From Cytobacillus firmus (GTDB lineage Bacteria; Bacillota; Bacilli; Bacillales; Cytobacillaceae): DNA of 64,000 bases. This document shows, piece by piece, positions 25,001-33,267 of the stretch (position 1 is the stretch's first letter; every line of letters starts with the position of its first letter). The notes beneath the pieces were generated by a model that ran no database searches, had not been told where the DNA came from, and saw nothing but the letters and a program-made list of their open reading frames with translations. The position numbers and the translations under genes are program-made. The DNA lies in assembly GCF_023715565.1 (NCBI RefSeq), contig NZ_JAMBOJ010000023.1:1-64000 (forward strand), given 5' to 3'.

Positions 25001-26682
25001 TTACCATCTTCCTCTCTGAAAGGGAGTTTGATCAATAAGAGACTTCCCCTGTTTTCTTCACTAAACACTCTTACGCCAAATGCATGCCCGTATTTCAGTT
25101 GAATTCTTCTATGGACATTGTAGATGCCTATATGATTTGAAGTATTTCTGGGGCTTCGCAGCAATCTTCTTATTTCCCGGAGCCTCTCCCGAGGGAAACC
25201 TATCCCTGTATCTGCGATAATGATGATCACATTTCCCCCTATTTGAGAGACCTTGATTTTGATAGATAGTTGTTCAACATGATCTATACCGTATTTCACG
25301 GCATTCTCGACTAAAGGCTGCATGATCAATTTGGGAATGGGGCAGCTTCCTAACTCTTCGGGAATATCAACTGAATAATTGAGACGGTCATCGAATCTGG
25401 CTTTCTGAATTTCTAGATAATCATAAATATATTTAATATCGTGCTTAAGTGGACTGTCCTGTTCTGTGTTCGAAATGGAGTATCGAAGGATCGACGATAG
25501 CTTTAATAAGAGATTCTCGGCCGAAACAGGATTCATTCGAATCATGAATTTGACATTTTCGAGGGTGTTGAATAGAAAATGTGGGTTGAATTGCATTTGC
25601 AGCTGCTTGATCTCTGCATCGGTTTTACGAATCTGAATTTCTTTATTCTTTGATATAAGATGATTCTTTGAGAGGATCATCTCATGCAGATAATAATTGA
25701 TATACTCAAACTCATCCTCTTCTGCAAGTTTGTTGTATCCTTTATACCTTCCTTCTTTCACATCCTGGATGGTAGAAAGAATGGAATCGATGGATTTCGT
25801 TTTCTTTTTAGCAGTATGTATAGCAAACAGCCTCGTGATGATGACCATCAGCGCACAGATGACGAACAATCCGATGAACCCGAACAGGAAGACCTTTTGT
25901 AACATCCCTTCGTAGCGGATCGAGTGGACGATGAATTCACCATCGACTATGGCAGAAGATACAACATGATACCCCTCATCGGTGAGCGCACCCATCTTTC
26001 CATTATCAAGTATCAGCGATCGTTTTGACGAAAATAGTTGGTTGCCAAACGGATCGGTAATCACGATATCCGTGTAATTCGTATTTTCATAGAATCTTCT
26101 CAGATGATTCGCCTGCAGATCAAAGATGATGAATCCGCTCACTTCACTCTCTTTCCTGTCGTAAATCGGTGCGGTCATTTTCAAGAAAGTAAAGTCAGAC
26201 GCATGGTTTTCTTTCTCATTGTAAAACGTAATATCCTTGTTCCGGGTCTTACTCACCTTTGTAAGGTATTTGTCATGATAAATTTGAACGGCATTATTTT
26301 TATAGGCATTCGTTAAGAGGATGTCCCCATCCACGTTGGCAATATAGAAGTTACTCTTCAGCTGGTGATTTGTCACGATTTGGTACAGTTCTTTATACAT
26401 TTGCGTATGAAATTTGTCGTTGGTAAATACCCGTGAAATCAGAGCATGATTCTGTAATGCGTGAATCTCATCTTTATAGGAGGTGATCTCCCTGGATAAA
26501 AAGGAGGACAACTCCTCGTTCCGCCTCGTTAATTCACGATCACTGATTTCATGGATGATGATAAAGAATAATTGAAAAAAGATACCCGTTACCAAGATGG
26601 CAGGGATGATGGCGAATAGAAGAAGGGATCTGCTCAGTTTTTCCCGATACATTTTATTTAACGATGTGTTTCTTATCATCAT
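24997..26682 (-). CDS. YesM-type membrane sensor histidine kinase
   Basis: A 561-residue kinase with membrane segments at about 18-45 and 265-290, enclosing a ~220-residue extracellular sensor region of Cache type. A HAMP linker follows, then the His_kinase segment with QMQFNPHFLFNTLENVKFMI (histidine near 372) and an ATPase domain with the N-box MQPLVENAVKYGI and G-box DTGIGF. This class usually senses sugars or other nutrients together with a binding-protein importer, which fits the operon. The downstream regulator overlaps by 4 nt. Confidence 0.9.
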   Translation of the reverse strand: MMIRNTSLNKMYREKLSRSLLLFAIIPAILVTGIFFQLFFIIIHEISDRELTRRNEELSSFLSREITSYKDEIHALQNHALISRVFTNDKFHTQMYKELYQIVTNHQLKSNFYIANVDGDILLTNAYKNNAVQIYHDKYLTKVSKTRNKDITFYNEKENHASDFTFLKMTAPIYDRKESEVSGFIIFDLQANHLRRFYENTNYTDIVITDPFGNQLFSSKRSLILDNGKMGALTDEGYHVVSSAIVDGEFIVHSIRYEGMLQKVFLFGFIGLFVICALMVIITRLFAIHTAKKKTKSIDSILSTIQDVKEGRYKGYNKLAEEDEFEYINYYLHEMILSKNHLISKNKEIQIRKTDAEIKQLQMQFNPHFLFNTLENVKFMIRMNPVSAENLLLKLSSILRYSISNTEQDSPLKHDIKYIYDYLEIQKARFDDRLNYSVDIPEELGSCPIPKLIMQPLVENAVKYGIDHVEQLSIKIKVSQIGGNVIIIIADTGIGFPRERLREIRRLLRSPRNTSNHIGIYNVHRRIQLKYGHAFGVRVFSEENRGSLLLIKLPFREEDGK

Positions 26683-26744
26683 CTTCCCACCACTTCGTCA
26701 TAACATGATTTTCTTTTTATTATAAATTCATCAAAGCGGGCTGA

Positions 26745-27572
26745 CTACACTTTCATCCTTAAAAAGGATCTGTCATCAAACGAATCTTTCCCTTTTTCCA
26801 ATCCTTTGGTATTGGGGTGGATAAAATAGCAGAGCGGATCGTTCTGAAGCAGATGTGCCAGTGCTGCTTCAGTGTCAGCAAGATTCTCTTTAATGACCGG
26901 ATAACCGTCACTCGCCAATATCAGGTCAGCTGCATGCTCCACATCCACCACTTTCACTTGATTCATGATGACAGGAAAACCGTCAATCACTGTATAAGCC
27001 AATGGCGAATCCTCCTGATTATTCTGGTATATATATTGCTGCTTAAGGAACGGTTGAATATGCAGGGTACTCATATCTTTCTGAAAAAGTTCTTCAGTTT
27101 CCTTTGTTTCCAAATAACTGCGGAGAATAGTGACCCTCATATCCGTCATCAATCGATCGACCAGCTTCTCATTCTTTACGATCATCCCGTCAATCGAGCA
27201 CTGACAATCACCCACAAACCAGATTTCTTTGCGGTGATGGCTATAAATGACCATGTTTGCCCCCATTCTCTTATGGGGATGGACTGTGACTTCTTCAAGG
27301 ATCTCATGTTCCCTGTAGTAATCGCCTATACAGTCAGTCAGAGCCGTTACCGCTTCATGATACTTTATATCCGGGGAAAAGCGGGCGATACATCCGGAAA
27401 GGAGTCCTGTACATATTAAAGCAGGGGAAACCCCGGAATAAAGTGTCTTATCCTGGGGCGTCATTCCGTCTATGACAGCGGCAAAACCCGGTACGGTCAC
27501 AATTCTATCTTCATTATCCTCCTCTCTCCCTGATTTAGCATGTGTGAATTTTTCCAGTACGGTATACCCCAT
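26745..27572 (-). CDS. PP2C-like phosphatase-family protein in an importer operon
   Basis: A 275-residue protein with PP2C-fold marks: EDNEDR near the N-terminus, AVIDGMT (the DGxx metal loop, near 33), WFVGDCQCSIDG (near 120) and LILASDGYP (near 216). The spacing and several metal ligands are recognisable, but the sequence departs from standard Ser/Thr phosphatases (DGMT in place of DGxG), and there is no membrane segment. It lies 14 nt behind the permease gene and 63 nt ahead of the kinase gene. It may act on a phosphorylated protein or on an imported phosphate ester; either role is inference. Confidence 0.65.
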   Translation of the reverse strand: MGYTVLEKFTHAKSGREEDNEDRIVTVPGFAAVIDGMTPQDKTLYSGVSPALICTGLLSGCIARFSPDIKYHEAVTALTDCIGDYYREHEILEEVTVHPHKRMGANMVIYSHHRKEIWFVGDCQCSIDGMIVKNEKLVDRLMTDMRVTILRSYLETKETEELFQKDMSTLHIQPFLKQQYIYQNNQEDSPLAYTVIDGFPVIMNQVKVVDVEHAADLILASDGYPVIKENLADTEAALAHLLQNDPLCYFIHPNTKGLEKGKDSFDDRSFLRMKV

Positions 27573-27585
27573 CGTCTTCCTCCCG

Positions 27586-29247
27586 TTAAATACTGATTTC
27601 TTTCGACTTATTAAATGTAAAGAAGATAATCAGCGTAATGATCGTTGTGACAGTCAAGATTGTCGATAACGCAGCTGCTGTTCCATAGCTCGCTCTTATG
27701 ACCTCTGAATAAATGGCAACAGACATGGTTCTTGTACTGCCTGTAAAGAGGATAATTGATGAACTCAGCTCATTAATGACAGTAATCCAGCTGAGGAGGG
27801 CACCCGCCAGCACGCCGGGCATCATCAACTTCGCCGTGACATTGAGAAAAGTCCTTAACTGGGAATACCCCAGACTGATCGAAGCTTCCTCCAGGCTCGG
27901 ACTCAATTGGTAAATGATCGCTGCACTTGAACGCGTGGTATAAGGCAGCCGTCTTATCACATAGGATATGATCATGATGGCCGCTCCCCCGCTCAACATA
28001 AGAGGTTCATCATTGAACGCTACGAGGAGGGTGATACCCAGGACCGATCCCGGAATGATATAAGGAAACATCGCAATGGTGTCCAATAAGGAAGTGAATA
28101 TATTTTTGCGGCGTACGGAAACGTATGCAATCAACATCCCGAGGACAATGATGATCAAAATCGCGATGAGACCATATACAAATGTATTCATGATCGAATC
28201 TCCCATACGATCCATAACTGTGATGTAGCTGTCCAGTGAGAATCCAGGAACAAAGATCGATCCCTGTGTCTTTAAGAATGACGTATAAATAACGGTCACC
28301 TGAGGGATGATAGCAATGGCGATCGTCAAGTAAATAAATAGATGGGCCAGTACATTCTTGATGCCCGTTACTTTCACCGGTTTAATGGGACGCAGTGAAC
28401 TCATTTCAAACGATTTCTTATTCACAATATATTTCTGCCCAATGAAAATGAAGGCTGTAATGACGATCATGATGGTACTGAGTGCTGCCGCAAACGAGGC
28501 ATTCCCTCCGACTTCACTGATAAACTCTGAGTATATGAGAACAGGCATAGTTGAGAAGCCTTCCCCGATCAGCATCGGCGTACCAAAGTCTGCTAATGCA
28601 TTCATGAACACCAGCAGGGATCCTGCAAGAATCGTCGGTAAAATCAATGGCAGAATCAGCGTATATACCTTTTTCATTCCCGTCGTACCAAGGCTCTCGG
28701 CTGCCTCGATCAAGGAAGAATCCATCTTCTTCAAAGCCCCGGATACATAAAGATATATAAATGGAAACAGCTTGAATGTAAAAACAATCAATATGCCGGC
28801 AAACCCATATATACTGGGGGTTTGTATATTAAAATGCTCCTTGAAGAATGTAGAGATCACACCGCTTCTCCCCAGAAGCAGGATCCACGAATAGGCACCG
28901 ATAAAAGGCGGTGAAAGCACAGAGATGATGATGAGGACCTCGAGGATCTTCTTCCCTTTTATTTTCATTGTCGTCATTAAATAAGCCAGTGGAACACCAA
29001 GCAATACGGCGAATATCGTGACCAGGATGGTAATCGAGAAACTGTTAAACAGAGACTCATAATAATACTTTTTCTCAAAGAAAGTTTGATAGTTTACCAA
29101 TGTGAAACTATCTGATTCGGCACTTTTGAAACTATTGATGATGAGTGAAGATAAAGGGTATACGAGAAACAGGATGAAAATCGACAAACACAGAATAATC
29201 ATGATATTCCAGAAGTCAAATTTCACTCTCGGCCATTTTCTATTCAT
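27586..29247 (-). CDS. ABC importer permease, fused FbpB-type (two permease domains)
   Basis: A 553-residue integral membrane protein with about 12 segments and two binding-protein-dependent transport domains. The EAA loops that contact the ATPase are visible twice: EAAESLGTTGMKKVYTLILP (near 190) and EEASISLGYSQLRTF (near 455). Fused permeases like this occur in iron(III), hexose-phosphate, phosphonate and thiamine importers. Its start overlaps the end of the ATPase gene by 8 nt. The substrate is set by the binding protein and remains undetermined. Confidence 0.9.
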   Translation of the reverse strand: MNRKWPRVKFDFWNIMIILCLSIFILFLVYPLSSLIINSFKSAESDSFTLVNYQTFFEKKYYYESLFNSFSITILVTIFAVLLGVPLAYLMTTMKIKGKKILEVLIIISVLSPPFIGAYSWILLLGRSGVISTFFKEHFNIQTPSIYGFAGILIVFTFKLFPFIYLYVSGALKKMDSSLIEAAESLGTTGMKKVYTLILPLILPTILAGSLLVFMNALADFGTPMLIGEGFSTMPVLIYSEFISEVGGNASFAAALSTIMIVITAFIFIGQKYIVNKKSFEMSSLRPIKPVKVTGIKNVLAHLFIYLTIAIAIIPQVTVIYTSFLKTQGSIFVPGFSLDSYITVMDRMGDSIMNTFVYGLIAILIIIVLGMLIAYVSVRRKNIFTSLLDTIAMFPYIIPGSVLGITLLVAFNDEPLMLSGGAAIMIISYVIRRLPYTTRSSAAIIYQLSPSLEEASISLGYSQLRTFLNVTAKLMMPGVLAGALLSWITVINELSSSIILFTGSTRTMSVAIYSEVIRASYGTAAALSTILTVTTIITLIIFFTFNKSKEISI

Positions 29248-30346
29248 ATCTCTTTACTCCTTCAATCAGACTTTGTTCGCCGTCACTGGTAAAGACATTG
29301 ATTTTATCCACCATGACGTCCAGCTTGATCGACTGATTCACTTCAAAGAAATGTTTTGAAGTGTTCGTGTCCTGGCTTAGTTCAACCTTACTTCCATTCG
29401 GTAATTGTACTTCGTAGTGAATGTATTTACCGAGGAAATTCCTGAGCAATACGACCCCTTCAATGCCTTTATCCGTTTCCGAAATAATGAATTCCTCCGG
29501 CCGGACGGCAACCGTCACATCCATTCCATCTACTATATCCCGCTGAAGAGTGGATATTTCAAAACGATATCCATCTGAGAGTGTAATCAGGTTTTTTCCA
29601 TCTTTTTGAGATACTTTTCCTGAGAATAGATTTGAGTGGCCGATGAACGTAGCGACGAATTGATTGGCTGGACGCAAATAGATATCCGTCGGTGAACCCA
29701 CTTGCTGAATTTCCCCCTTGTTCATCACCGCAATCCTGTCTGAAATGGCGAGCGCCTCTTCTTGATCATGAGTGACATATACCGTGGTGATTCCAATTTC
29801 CTTTTGAATTTCATTGATCGCCCGCCTCATATCAACCCTCAGTTTCGCATCCAGGTTTGACAGGGGCTCATCCATCAACAATACTTTCGGGTGAATGACA
29901 ATGGCCCGGGCTAATGCAACCCTCTGCTGCTGGCCGCCGGAAAGTCTTGCCGGAAGCCGGTCCCTGTATTGAGAAATCTGGACGGTCTCCAATATTTCTT
30001 CCAGCCGCCTCTCTTTTTCTTCTTTCGGCAACTTCCTTGCATTCAGCCCGTACTTTACATTATCCTTCACGGTCATATGTGGAAAGATGGCATAACTTTG
30101 AAACACCATTCCGATATCCCGTTTATTCACCGGGATATCATTTATGACTTGTTCATTAAATGAGATCGTTCCTCCATCTACACTGTGAAACCCTGCAATC
30201 ATCCTTAAGAGCGTAGTTTTCCCGCATCCGGAAGGACCAAGCAAAGTGAATAATTCCCCTTCTTCAATATGTAACGAAAGCTGATCAATTACCGTTGTAT
30301 CACCATATTTTTTGGTTACATCATTAAACTTGATTTGAGTCGGCAT
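29240..30346 (-). CDS. ABC importer ATPase, FbpC/PotA type
   Basis: A 368-residue nucleotide-binding subunit. Walker A is GPSGCGKTT (near 37), the Q-loop region is VFQSYAIFPHM, the signature is LSGGQQQRVALARA (near 136), Walker B is VLLMDEPLSNLD and the H-loop is YVTHDQEEAL. A TOBE-like region follows from about 240 to the end. It belongs to the CUT1/FbpC/PotA class that powers binding-protein importers with fused or paired permeases. AGGAGG precedes the ATG. Confidence 0.92.
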   Translation of the reverse strand: MPTQIKFNDVTKKYGDTTVIDQLSLHIEEGELFTLLGPSGCGKTTLLRMIAGFHSVDGGTISFNEQVINDIPVNKRDIGMVFQSYAIFPHMTVKDNVKYGLNARKLPKEEKERRLEEILETVQISQYRDRLPARLSGGQQQRVALARAIVIHPKVLLMDEPLSNLDAKLRVDMRRAINEIQKEIGITTVYVTHDQEEALAISDRIAVMNKGEIQQVGSPTDIYLRPANQFVATFIGHSNLFSGKVSQKDGKNLITLSDGYRFEISTLQRDIVDGMDVTVAVRPEEFIISETDKGIEGVVLLRNFLGKYIHYEVQLPNGSKVELSQDTNTSKHFFEVNQSIKLDVMVDKINVFTSDGEQSLIEGVKRYE

Positions 30347-30364
30347 CTGTCTTCCTCCTATTTT

Positions 30365-30402
30365 AAAAAGAACCGCCTCCTCTTCCTGAGGGAGGCGGCC
30401 GA
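30365..30402 (-). promoter_or_regulatory. Intercistronic hairpin between binding protein and ATPase genes
   Basis: On the minus strand CCGCCTCC pairs with GGAGGCGG and is followed by TTCTTTTTAAAA. It lies just behind the binding-protein gene and just ahead of the ATPase gene, where partial termination or mRNA protection commonly sets a high ratio of binding protein to transporter. Confidence 0.6.
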
Positions 30403-30408
30403 TTCATC

Positions 30409-31446
30409 TTAATTGCTTGTGAATATATCTTTGTATTGGCTTAATAATTTTCCTTTGTTCTCATTGGACCACTCTTCGTCATCCTCGATAAGCTTCACTT
30501 CACTTAAATCTTTCATGCCTGATTTAGGTTCGATTTCAATATCCTTTAAAACAGCACGGCGATTTAATTCAGAAGTGATCTTCTGTTGAACATCTTTACC
30601 TGTTACATAATCAACAAATTTCTTGGCATTTTCCATATTCTTAGCGCCTTTAATAATAGCCATCCCATCTGCTTTTGCGATGGTGCCTTCTTCCGGATAG
30701 ACCACTTCAACAGGTGCACCGTTTTTCACATAATTCAAAGCAGCTTCCTCAAAAGTCAGCCCAACCGTATATTCACCATCGGCAACGCCTTTGTAAACAG
30801 CAGAGGACCCGCTTAACAACTTGCCATCCAGATTCTTGATGAATTTGGACACATAATCCCAGCCATCATCAGGCTCTCCATTACCCATGGCATACAACTG
30901 ATTGATAAGATGTTCGAATGAAGAAGATGACTTAGAAGGATCCGCGTTTGCAATCGTACCTTTTAAATCCTTGTTCAAAAGATCTTCATAACCTTCGACT
31001 TTAACATCACCGATCAAATTCTTATTAATCATGATGACACTCGGTACAACAGAAAAACGAGTGATATAGCCATCGGTGTTTTTATATGGATCCAGCACCT
31101 GATCTTCATTTGAAGACTCGTACTTCTCAAAAAGATCTTTATTCGAGCTTAAGGTAGAAATAGATCCACCCCATAACACATCGGATAACGGATTATTGCG
31201 CTCTGATTCTACGCGTTTCAATAATTCACCAGAACCCGCTGAAATCAACTCCACCTTGATACCAGTTTCATTTTCGAAATCTTTAACAAGCGACTCCGTA
31301 AACTCAAGAGGATGAGGAGAATACACGGTCAATTCCTTTGAGCTGCCGCCAGTCTTCTCCTTATCCCCCGACGAAGAACAAGCAGACAGTGTAAGCGTTA
31401 ACATAATAAGGCATAAAAACAGAACAGAACTAAAACCCTTTTTCAT
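30409..31446 (-). CDS. ABC importer substrate-binding lipoprotein
   Basis: A 345-residue lipoprotein with a signal peptide and lipobox LSAC (cysteine near 23), of the class that also holds FbpA/AfuA-type proteins (ELTVYSPHPLEFTESLVKDFENETGIKVELI). Where FbpA iron-binding proteins have a tyrosine pair, this one reads VGLTFEEAALNYV, so iron(III) is not supported. AfuA-like members bind hexose phosphates. First gene of the operon: binding protein, ATPase, permease, PP2C-like, kinase, regulator. The substrate is uncertain. Confidence 0.82.
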   Translation of the reverse strand: MKKGFSSVLFLCLIMLTLTLSACSSSGDKEKTGGSSKELTVYSPHPLEFTESLVKDFENETGIKVELISAGSGELLKRVESERNNPLSDVLWGGSISTLSSNKDLFEKYESSNEDQVLDPYKNTDGYITRFSVVPSVIMINKNLIGDVKVEGYEDLLNKDLKGTIANADPSKSSSSFEHLINQLYAMGNGEPDDGWDYVSKFIKNLDGKLLSGSSAVYKGVADGEYTVGLTFEEAALNYVKNGAPVEVVYPEEGTIAKADGMAIIKGAKNMENAKKFVDYVTGKDVQQKITSELNRRAVLKDIEIEPKSGMKDLSEVKLIEDDEEWSNENKGKLLSQYKDIFTSN

Positions 31447-31869
31447 TCATTTCACTCCTTAAACTAATCTTATCTCTACTTTAAACATTTCAAATTCTCG
31501 CCACAATCCGAAAAACAACCCAGAATATCCGAATTAATGAACCACTGCCGGGGGATGGGTCCTCTATTTTTTACAGGAGTACTTGTCTGGCTGGTTTCAG
31601 AGAAGGAGGAAAACGGACGACATTGATGGAACCATTTTAATTAAACGTTTGTTTCATTGCATGAGAGGCCTGATGGAAAAGGGAACAGGGGACTGGTTTA
31701 CTGTCCCGCTACTATGCTACTATAATTACTCGTGGGACACGGGACCAGTCCCCCGTCCTACATGCCAATATGTTCCCGCTCGTTCATATAGTAAAGTGAA
31801 TAATTGGAAAGGGGTGAACCACATTTTTTTCTTTACAGCCATTGATAAATTGAGGAAAGGATGATGATC
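31447..31869. other. Upstream region of the island operon
   Basis: A 423-bp gene-free stretch that must hold the minus-strand promoter of the binding-protein gene and the plus-strand promoter of the HesB-like gene. It contains boundary palindrome copy B. An open frame at 31583-31864 shows no ribosome site or recognisable product and is not called. Confidence 0.5.
31688..31753. repeat. Island-boundary palindrome, copy B
   Basis: GGGGACTGGT (31688-31697) and ACCAGTCCCC (31744-31753) are exact inverted arms. The interior shares ACTGTCC(C/T)GCTACTAT and ACTCGT(G/A)GGAC with copy A at 24161-24230. Confidence 0.65.
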
Positions 31870-32148
31870 TTGAAAATTACAGATTCAGCTCGAGACCTAT
31901 TGAAAAAGGTTCTTCAAGAGAAAAATACGGGCGGCATTAGAGTGTATTTTGCAGGCTTTGGCTGAGGTGGCCCTCAAATTGGACTGGCTCTGGATGAGCC
32001 GGAAGCAGATGATATAATCGATACAATAAATGAGATCCAGGTGGCAATCGACCCGGAAATCAAACCGCATACAGAAAGTATGATTCTTGACCATGACCAG
32101 GAAAATGAAAGACTGGTCCTGTTAGGCAATGACAGCGACTGCTGTTAA
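31870..32148 (+). CDS. HesB-like protein with in-frame TGA, candidate selenoprotein
   Basis: A 92-codon HesB/IscA-like frame (starting KITDSARDLLKKVL) interrupted only by TGA at 31963-31965, codon 32. The context GFG-TGA-GGP-QIGLALDEP matches the place where HesB-like homologues carry cysteine and where known HesB-like selenoproteins carry selenocysteine. The frame stays open for 60 codons past TGA, ends in a SDCC tail and is followed by a terminator. A SECIS-like hairpin lies 18-37 nt past the TGA. The start is probably TTG 31870, 9 nt after GAGGAAAGG; ATG 31864 is possible. It may handle iron-sulfur clusters or sulfur/selenium. A nonsense mutation is the alternative. Confidence 0.72.
31984..32002 (+). 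promoter_or_regulatory. SECIS-like hairpin after the in-frame TGA
   Basis: CTGGCTC (31984-31990) and GAGCCGG (31996-32002) form a 7-bp stem (one T-G wobble) with loop TGGAT. The loop begins 25 nt after the TGA and has G in its first two positions; both fit the published bacterial SECIS model (loop 16-37 nt from UGA). Confidence 0.6.
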
Positions 32149-32149
32149 T

Positions 32150-32176
32150 GAAAAACACCCACACGGGTGTTTTTCT
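32150..32176 (+). terminator. Terminator of the HesB-like gene
   Basis: AAAAACACCC and GGGTGTTTTT pair around ACAC and run into CTATTTTT. Confidence 0.8.
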
Positions 32177-32184
32177 ATTTTTAA

Positions 32185-32466
32185 GGCTCTTTTCGTATAA
32201 ATTGTTGTTTTTCGCTTATCAATGTTGTCCGTTGATTGCAGTGAGAGAATGCTCAGCAAACCACGGGGCGGGCGGTGAGCCTCCCCGGCGCTACGCGTCT
32301 GTGGGGTCTCACCTTGTCCCGCTAATCCCGTAGGACGTTGAATAGGCTACCTTGAGTAAACACCGCACGAAGAAAATGCGAATGCATTTTAGAGGATCTC
32401 GCACCTTCCACTACAATCAACTCAGTAAATATAATATAAATAGCAACAAACTTTGCGAAAACAGCC
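32185..32466 (-). mobile_element. MITE-like element, copy 2 (inverted)
   Basis: A 282-bp copy in the opposite orientation to copies 1 and 3, from GGCTCTTTTCGTATAAATTG to the complement of GGCTGTTTTCGCAAAGTTTG. It is flanked by a perfect 8-bp repeat ATTTTTAA (32177-32184 and 32467-32474). It lies between the terminator of the HesB-like gene and the promoter of the CstR-type repressor. Confidence 0.85.
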
Positions 32467-32481
32467 ATTTTTAAACATGTA

Positions 32482-32510
32482 TTGACTATATACCTATTGG
32501 GGTATATAAT
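32482..32510 (+). promoter_or_regulatory. Promoter with overlapping CstR-like operator 1
   Basis: TTGACT and TATAAT are separated by 17 nt. ATATACC (32488-32494) and GGTATAT (32501-32507) form an operator-like inverted repeat that fills the spacer and touches the -10 box. A bound repressor would block this promoter, so the repressor gene downstream is probably autoregulated. Confidence 0.75.
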
Positions 32511-32539
32511 GTGGATTGTAAAACTAAATTGGGGTGAAG

Positions 32540-32803
32540 ATGGTGTTGTACGATACAAAAACTAAAAATCGAATCAAAAGGGTGGAAGGTCAGCTTAGAG
32601 GGATTTTAAAAATGATTGAGGATGAAAAAGATTGCAAATCTGTCATTACCCAGCTAACAGCTTCAAGATCAGCAATTGATAAAGCAATTGCAGTTATTGT
32701 CAGTTCCAATCTTGAACAATGTATTGTTGAAAACGCTGAAAAGGGAATTGAGAGTTCCATCATAATTGAAGAGGCTGTTAACTTACTTGTTAAAAGCCGA
32801 TGA
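32540..32803 (+). CDS. cstR: CsoR-family repressor of the CstR (persulfide-sensing) type
   Basis: An 87-residue all-helical CsoR/FrmR-family repressor. Copper-sensing CsoR has a Cys-His-Cys site; here the second-helix positions read N-L-E-Q-C, so asparagine replaces the copper-ligand histidine while both cysteines (C32 and C61, 29 apart) remain. That is the CstR pattern, in which persulfides crosslink the two cysteines and release DNA. The C-terminal EEAVNLLVKS is also CstR-like. The ATG at 32540 is used; an in-frame GTG lies 6 nt earlier. B. subtilis YrkD holds the same place beside yrkE-J. Confidence 0.85.
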   Translation: MVLYDTKTKNRIKRVEGQLRGILKMIEDEKDCKSVITQLTASRSAIDKAIAVIVSSNLEQCIVENAEKGIESSIIIEEAVNLLVKSR

Positions 32804-32810
32804 TGGTCAG

Positions 32811-32855
32811 TTGACTTCTTTTTTTATTTAGTTATAATATACCATATAGGGTATA
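32811..32855 (+). promoter_or_regulatory. Promoter with CstR-like operator 2
   Basis: TTGACT, 16 nt, TATAAT, with TATACC (32838-32843), ATATA, and GGGTATA (32849-32855) overlapping the end of the -10 box. It drives the rhodanese genes. Confidence 0.72.
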
Positions 32856-32893
32856 AAATGAAAGCATAATCACATAAATTTGGAGGTAAGCAA

Positions 32894-33252
32894 ATGACTA
32901 TTGCAAATGGAATCATTATCGCCCTGCTTATTATTTTTCTCGTTCAGAAGCTGATCCCAATAAAAGGCGTAAAACTGATGACAACTGCTCAGCTGAAGAA
33001 TGAAATGAAGGACAAAGAAAAGCAATATATTGATGTAAGGACATCAGCTGAATTTAAGAGCTTCCATATACCGGGATTTAAAAACTTTCCTCTTCATCAG
33101 CTTCACCAGAAAATGGGACAGCTATCAACAGATAAGGAAGTAGTTGTTATTTGTCAAAGCGGAATGAGAAGCAGCAAAGCAGTAAAATTCTAAAAAAAGC
33201 TGGATATAAGAACATTACAAATATTAAAGGCGGAGTAAGTGCCTGGAGATAA
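32894..33252 (+). pseudogene. Membrane-anchored rhodanese, frameshifted near the 3' end
   Basis: The gene encodes an N-terminal membrane anchor (GIIIALLIIFLVQKLIP) and a single rhodanese domain with the active-site loop CQSGMRS (cysteine near 92). The first frame stops at 33193, cutting off the last strand and helix. Adding one A in the AAAA run at about 33185 restores KILKKAGYKNITNIKGGVSAW and a stop at 33252, the expected end of the domain. This is either a real 1-base deletion or a sequencing error. GGAGGT precedes the ATG. Confidence 0.75.
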
Positions 33253-33267
33253 TGAGGAGAACATTAA

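Noticed and set aside
30409-31446. Label as iron(III)-binding protein
   Set aside because: The tyrosine pair expected for FbpA iron sites is not present at the corresponding place, so only a general substrate-binding call is made.
31583-31864. Open frame of 93 codons upstream of the HesB-like gene
   Set aside because: No ribosome site, odd composition, spans the boundary palindrome, and ends inside the start region of the HesB-like gene.
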